From DATAFF01 sp044870245 (lineage in GTDB: Bacteria > Pseudomonadota > Alphaproteobacteria > Rhizobiales > Aestuariivirgaceae), in the NCBI GenBank assembly GCA_044870245.1, contig JBIOYR010000094.1, forward strand, positions 1 through 64,000: 64,000 nucleotides of DNA, written 5' to 3'. Under the pieces are notes generated by a model. It had not been told where the DNA came from. It saw only the letters and a list, made by a program, of their open reading frames with translations, and did not search any database. Shown here piece after piece: positions 60,715 through 64,000 of this stretch. The position numbers and the translations under genes were made by a program. Numbering within the stretch: position 1 is the stretch's first letter; each line of letters begins with the position of its first letter.

Positions 60715-61830
60715 ATGGCCGATCTGACCATCCATGGACTGCACAAGCGCTTCGGCCCGGTCGAGGTGCTGCGCGGCATCGACCTCAAGGTCTCCTCCGG
60801 CGAGTTCGCGGTCCTGGTCGGGCCTTCGGGTTGCGGCAAGTCGACCCTCCTCAGGACCATCGCCGGGCTCGAGGACATCGACAAGGGCTCAATCGAGATC
60901 GATGGGCGAGAGGTCAATGACGTGCGCCCGCGCGATCGCGACATCGCCATGGTGTTCCAGAACTACGCGCTCTACCCCTACATGAACGTCAGCGACAACA
61001 TCGCCTTCGGCCTGCGTGCCCGCCGCACACCAGAGACCGAGACCCAGCGCCGGGTCAGGAGTGCCGCCGAGCTTCTCGGCATTGGCGGCCTGCTCGACCG
61101 CTATCCCCGCCACCTCTCGGGCGGCCAGCGCCAGCGTGTCGCCATCGGTCGCGCCATCGTCCGCAACCCCAAGCTCTTCCTGTTCGACGAGCCGCTGAGC
61201 AATCTCGATGCGCAGCTGCGCGACGAGATGCGGAGCGAGATCAAGCGGCTCCACCAGGATCTCGCCGCCACCATGATCTATGTCACCCACGATCAGATCG
61301 AGGCGATGACGCTTGCCGATCGCATCGTGCTGATGAACAGCGGCCAGATCGAGCAGGTCGGAGCGCCGCTTGATCTCTACGACCGGCCGGCCACCCGCTT
61401 CGTCGCCGGCTTCCTCGGCTCGCCCAAGATCAATCTGCTGCAAGGCCGTCTGGTCGCCAATGGCCGGGGCCTCGCCTTCGAGGCAGGCGACGGCACCAGC
61501 CTCGCGCTCCCCCTGACGCTGGCGGCCGCGGCCCATGCCCATGCCGACCGTCCGGTGACCCTGGGGGTGCGGCCGCAGCATATCGGCGAGGCGGGCGCCA
61601 TCGCCGGCCCCGACGAGGTCACGCTCAGGACCTCGATCGAGCTCGTCCAGCCGACCGGCTCGCGCACCTATGTCACGGCCCGGTTCGCCGACTCGACCGT
61701 GGTCGCCGAGGCCGATGCCCATGCCGCGCTCAAGCCCGGCGCCCTGATCGATCTTGCCTTCGACATGGGCCATGCCATTCTGATCGATCCCGAAAGCGGC
61801 AAGGTGTTCGCCCACGGCCGCGCCGAATGA
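60715..61830 (+). CDS. Sugar ABC transporter ATPase, UgpC/MalK-like
   Basis: The protein has 371 residues. Walker A GPSGCGKST, signature HLSGGQRQRVAIGRAI, Walker B LFLFDEPLSNLDAQLR, switch His in YVTHDQIEAMTLADR, and a C-terminal TOBE/OB domain (about 245-365) of the MalK type. It starts seven bases after the permease. It energises sugar import. Confidence 0.92.
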   Translation: MADLTIHGLHKRFGPVEVLRGIDLKVSSGEFAVLVGPSGCGKSTLLRTIAGLEDIDKGSIEIDGREVNDVRPRDRDIAMVFQNYALYPYMNVSDNIAFGLRARRTPETETQRRVRSAAELLGIGGLLDRYPRHLSGGQRQRVAIGRAIVRNPKLFLFDEPLSNLDAQLRDEMRSEIKRLHQDLAATMIYVTHDQIEAMTLADRIVLMNSGQIEQVGAPLDLYDRPATRFVAGFLGSPKINLLQGRLVANGRGLAFEAGDGTSLALPLTLAAAAHAHADRPVTLGVRPQHIGEAGAIAGPDEVTLRTSIELVQPTGSRTYVTARFADSTVVAEADAHAALKPGALIDLAFDMGHAILIDPESGKVFAHGRAE

Positions 61831-61843
61831 TGGAGTAATCGAG

Positions 61844-63787
61844 ATGCGCCAGCCACCCTCGCATGCGGTCATGCTCACTGGCACCGACCAGGAGGTCTCC
61901 CCGCCGCGTCTCCTGACCGCCGGCAAGCTCACCGCCGAGCTCGAGGCCGGCAATCTCCGCTACATCCGCTATGACGGCACCGAGATGATCCGTGCCGTGT
62001 CGTTCATCGTCCGCGACAAGAACTGGGGCACCTACAATCCCGAGATCACGAACCTCGAGGTCACCGAGGATGGCGAGCGCTTCACGGTCACCTATGAAGC
62101 GGTGACCCGCGACGCGAAGCAGCAGTTCCGCTATTCCGCGGTGATCACCGGGATGAGCTCGGGCAGGCTCGACTTCATCGCCAAGGGCGAGGCCGTGACC
62201 GACTTCCTCACCGCCCGCACCGGCTTTGTGGTGCTGCATCCGATCGACGGCGTCGCCGGCGCGCCGGCCAGGATCGAGACGGTCGACGGCAAGGTCGCCG
62301 ACACGCGCTTCCCCGAGCTGATCGATCCGGTTCAGCCGATGATGAATCTCCGCGCCATCACCCATTCCTTCGCGCCCGGCGCTTCCGTCGAATGCCGCAT
62401 GGAAGGCGACACTTTCGAGATGGAGGACCAGCGCAACTGGACCGATGCCTCCTACAAGACCTATGTGCGGCCGCTTGCGCTGCCCTGGCCCTATACGCTC
62501 GCCAAGGGCACCGTCATCGAGCAGGCGGTGCGTCTGAGCGTCGCCGGCAAGCCTGCCGCAACGACGGGCGCGCGCGCGTCGGTGAACGTGCGCATCGGCA
62601 AGGATCAGGGCACGGTGCCGGCGCTGGGTGCCGGTCTCGCGCCGGAGGACATCGCCGGCATCAGGGACAATCGCGCCGTCCTGAAGAAGCTCGGCCTCAA
62701 CTATCTCGTCTGCCATCACGACGCCCGCAAGGGCCATGATGCGGCAAGCCTCGCCGACGCGGCAGCGACCGCCAAGGAGCTCGGCGCCACGTCCTGGCTC
62801 GAGGCGGTGATCGGCAGCGTCGAGGACTATGAGGAGGAGATCGCGCGCCTCGCCGCGATGGCCTCCAGGCTTGGCGACCCCTTCGAGACCGTGCTGCTGT
62901 CGCCGGCCGCCGATCTCAAATGCGTCCTTCCCGGCTCGCCATGGCCGCCGGTTCCGCCGGCGCCCGATTTCTTCGCGAGCGCCCGCCGCCACTTCCCGAA
63001 AGCCCGCATCGGCGGCGGCATGCTCAGCTTCTTCACCGAGCTCAACCGCAAGCGGCCGCCGCTCGACCGGATCGACTTCGTCAGCTTCACCACCTCGGCC
63101 CTCGTTCATGCCGGCGACGACCGTTCGGTCACCGAAGGCCTGGAGGCGCTGCCGCATATCGCCAGAAGCGTCAGGAGCTTCATCGCCGGAAAGCCCTATG
63201 CCGTCGGGCCGAGCGCCATCGCCATGCGCGACAATCCCTATGGCGCTGCGGTGGCCGACAACCCTGAGGACATTCGCCAGGCGATGAACCGCAACGACCC
63301 GCGCCAGCGCAGCCTCCTCGGCGCCGCCTGGAACCTTGGCTATTTCACCCATTTCGCCTATGGCGGCGCCGTGGCGGTCGCCCTTGGCGGCCTCGCCGGT
63401 CCCTTCGGCGTGGTCCATGCGCGGGCCGACTGGCCGCAGGCCTGGTTCGACCAGGGCGGAGGCCTCTATCCCGCCTATCACATCCTGCGCGGGCTTGCCG
63501 CCCTCAAGGGTGCCACCCTGCGCCAGACCGAGGTGACCGCCCCGCGCCATGTGCAGGCGCTCGCCGCCCGCAATGGCGATGCGACGACGGTGTGGCTTGC
63601 CAATCTCACCGCCGAGCCGCAGCGTGTCACGCTCGACGGCATCGAAGGCGGCCGCATCGCCCGGCTGAACGCTCAAAGCTTCACCAAGGCCTCCGACGAT
63701 CCCGACGCTCTGGTGAAGCCGGGCGATAAGCGCGAGCAGGGCGCGATCGAGCTTCAACCCTATGAAGTGGTGCACATCGTCGCATGA
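61844..63787 (+). CDS. Putative D-apionate lactonase-like (ApnL-like) protein
   Basis: The protein has 647 residues and no signal peptide. Two parts: an N-terminal beta-sandwich (about 20-235, LRYIRYDGTEMIRAVSFIVRDKNWGTYNPE) and a TIM-barrel-like C-terminal region (about 255-560, then a small beta domain). This matches my memory of ApnL, which opens D-apionolactone in the apiose/apionate pathway. The identification rests on family memory and the sugar-acid context, with no active-site motif I can prove. A glycosidase-like hydrolase is the alternative. It overlaps the DenD-like gene by four bases. Confidence 0.5.
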   Translation: MRQPPSHAVMLTGTDQEVSPPRLLTAGKLTAELEAGNLRYIRYDGTEMIRAVSFIVRDKNWGTYNPEITNLEVTEDGERFTVTYEAVTRDAKQQFRYSAVITGMSSGRLDFIAKGEAVTDFLTARTGFVVLHPIDGVAGAPARIETVDGKVADTRFPELIDPVQPMMNLRAITHSFAPGASVECRMEGDTFEMEDQRNWTDASYKTYVRPLALPWPYTLAKGTVIEQAVRLSVAGKPAATTGARASVNVRIGKDQGTVPALGAGLAPEDIAGIRDNRAVLKKLGLNYLVCHHDARKGHDAASLADAAATAKELGATSWLEAVIGSVEDYEEEIARLAAMASRLGDPFETVLLSPAADLKCVLPGSPWPPVPPAPDFFASARRHFPKARIGGGMLSFFTELNRKRPPLDRIDFVSFTTSALVHAGDDRSVTEGLEALPHIARSVRSFIAGKPYAVGPSAIAMRDNPYGAAVADNPEDIRQAMNRNDPRQRSLLGAAWNLGYFTHFAYGGAVAVALGGLAGPFGVVHARADWPQAWFDQGGGLYPAYHILRGLAALKGATLRQTEVTAPRHVQALAARNGDATTVWLANLTAEPQRVTLDGIEGGRIARLNAQSFTKASDDPDALVKPGDKREQGAIELQPYEVVHIVA

Positions 63788-64000
63788 CTGCGCAAGACGA
63801 ATACATCAAGGTCCTGGTCATCGGCGCCGCCGGCATGATCGGCCGCAAGCTGACCGCCCGGCTTCTCGCCGACGGCCGCATCGGCAGACGAAGCCTGGCG
63901 AGCCTGGTGCTCGCCGATGTCGTCATGCCCGAGCAGCCGGTGTCGCCGCTTGCCATCGACATCATCACGACCGATCTCTCGGCACCAGGCGCCGCCGACG
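63784..64000 (+). CDS. denD: D-erythronate dehydrogenase-like NAD-dependent epimerase/dehydratase (truncated by window edge)
   Basis: Only the first 72 residues are in the window. A Rossmann NAD(P) loop VLVIGAAGMIGRKLTARLLA sits near the N-terminus, followed by SLVLADVVMPEQP, typical of DenD and related extended SDR proteins that oxidise four-carbon sugar acids. Its position at the end of a sugar-acid operon supports that. The specific substrate is inferred. Confidence 0.6.
   Translation, partial: MTAQDEYIKVLVIGAAGMIGRKLTARLLADGRIGRRSLASLVLADVVMPEQPVSPLAIDIITTDLSAPGAAD

Noticed and set aside
1..64000. Genomic island or prophage in the window
   Set aside because: No integrase, phage, conjugation or tRNA-attachment features were seen, and GC content and codon use look uniform by eye apart from short intergenic gaps.

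Overview
The window (about 64 kb, GC-rich throughout, dense with overlapping genes) looks like a chromosomal segment of an alphaproteobacterium, most likely Hyphomicrobiales (Rhizobiales). Supporting points are a MucR/Ros zinc-finger regulator, a RibB fused to a degenerate GTP-cyclohydrolase-II-like domain, a tandem pair of DUF1194 proteins, a TctABC system, a G/C-rich palindromic intergenic repeat of the type common in rhizobia, and a small element with CTAGAGCATGA-type ends. No rRNA, tRNA, CRISPR array, plasmid or phage gene was seen. The content is mostly metabolic and transport housekeeping, with several unusual features.

Layout. 1-7.6 kb: a DUF6494 protein (cut by the window edge), a membrane protein, a minus-strand SLC13 transporter - universal stress protein - GST group, then a divergent M20 dipeptidase and a CPA2 cation/proton antiporter. 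7.6-11.3 kb: a minus-strand group of an SDR, a DMT exporter, a secreted protein and two DUF1194 proteins. 11.3-11.7 kb: a MITE-like element. 11.7-22.6 kb: a long minus-strand run with an RlpA-like protein, a Tat-exported S9 peptidase, an aspartoacylase-like protein, RimK and its protease partner, RibB, SodB, a GNAT, glutaryl-CoA dehydrogenase and oligopeptidase B. 22.7-31.8 kb: a DedA-PAP2-LssY fusion, an RmlD-like/amidohydrolase/DUF4239 operon, an orphan secretin with a CesT-chaperone-like N-terminus, and an alpha/beta hydrolase. 31.7-38.3 kb: MucR, type II NADH dehydrogenase, the tyrosine catabolism pair hppD-hmgA, an HU protein and TerC. 38.4-41.4 kb: tctCBA, in which tctA carries an in-frame amber codon. 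41.5-47.3 kb: an RND efflux pair, YqhA and an LssY_C protein. 47.4-51.9 kb: a polyamine-type ABC importer with an MBL hydrolase. 52-54.6 kb: a Cpx-like periplasmic sensor, response regulator and kinase. 55.5-64 kb: a sugar/sugar-acid catabolic operon (HpaI-type aldolase, 2-hydroxyacid dehydrogenase, CUT1 ABC importer, an apionate-lactonase-like protein and a DenD-like dehydrogenase).

The most distinctive signal is not a gene. Six strong copies and one degenerate copy of an imperfect hairpin built from tandem heptamers (TAGGCAG on one arm, CTGCCTA on the other) are scattered through the window. The strong copies abut or overlap gene 3' ends, and the heptamer's own TAG is usually the stop codon of the gene. 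Because 7 mod 3 is 1, three tandem units put a stop in every frame. In the one case where the third unit is mutated (TCG), the GST gene runs on into antisense DNA. Other points for follow-up are the CesT-secretin fusion, the tctA amber codon, two SDR-fold proteins with Phe at the catalytic Tyr position, and a Cpx-box-like site in front of the Cpx-like genes.
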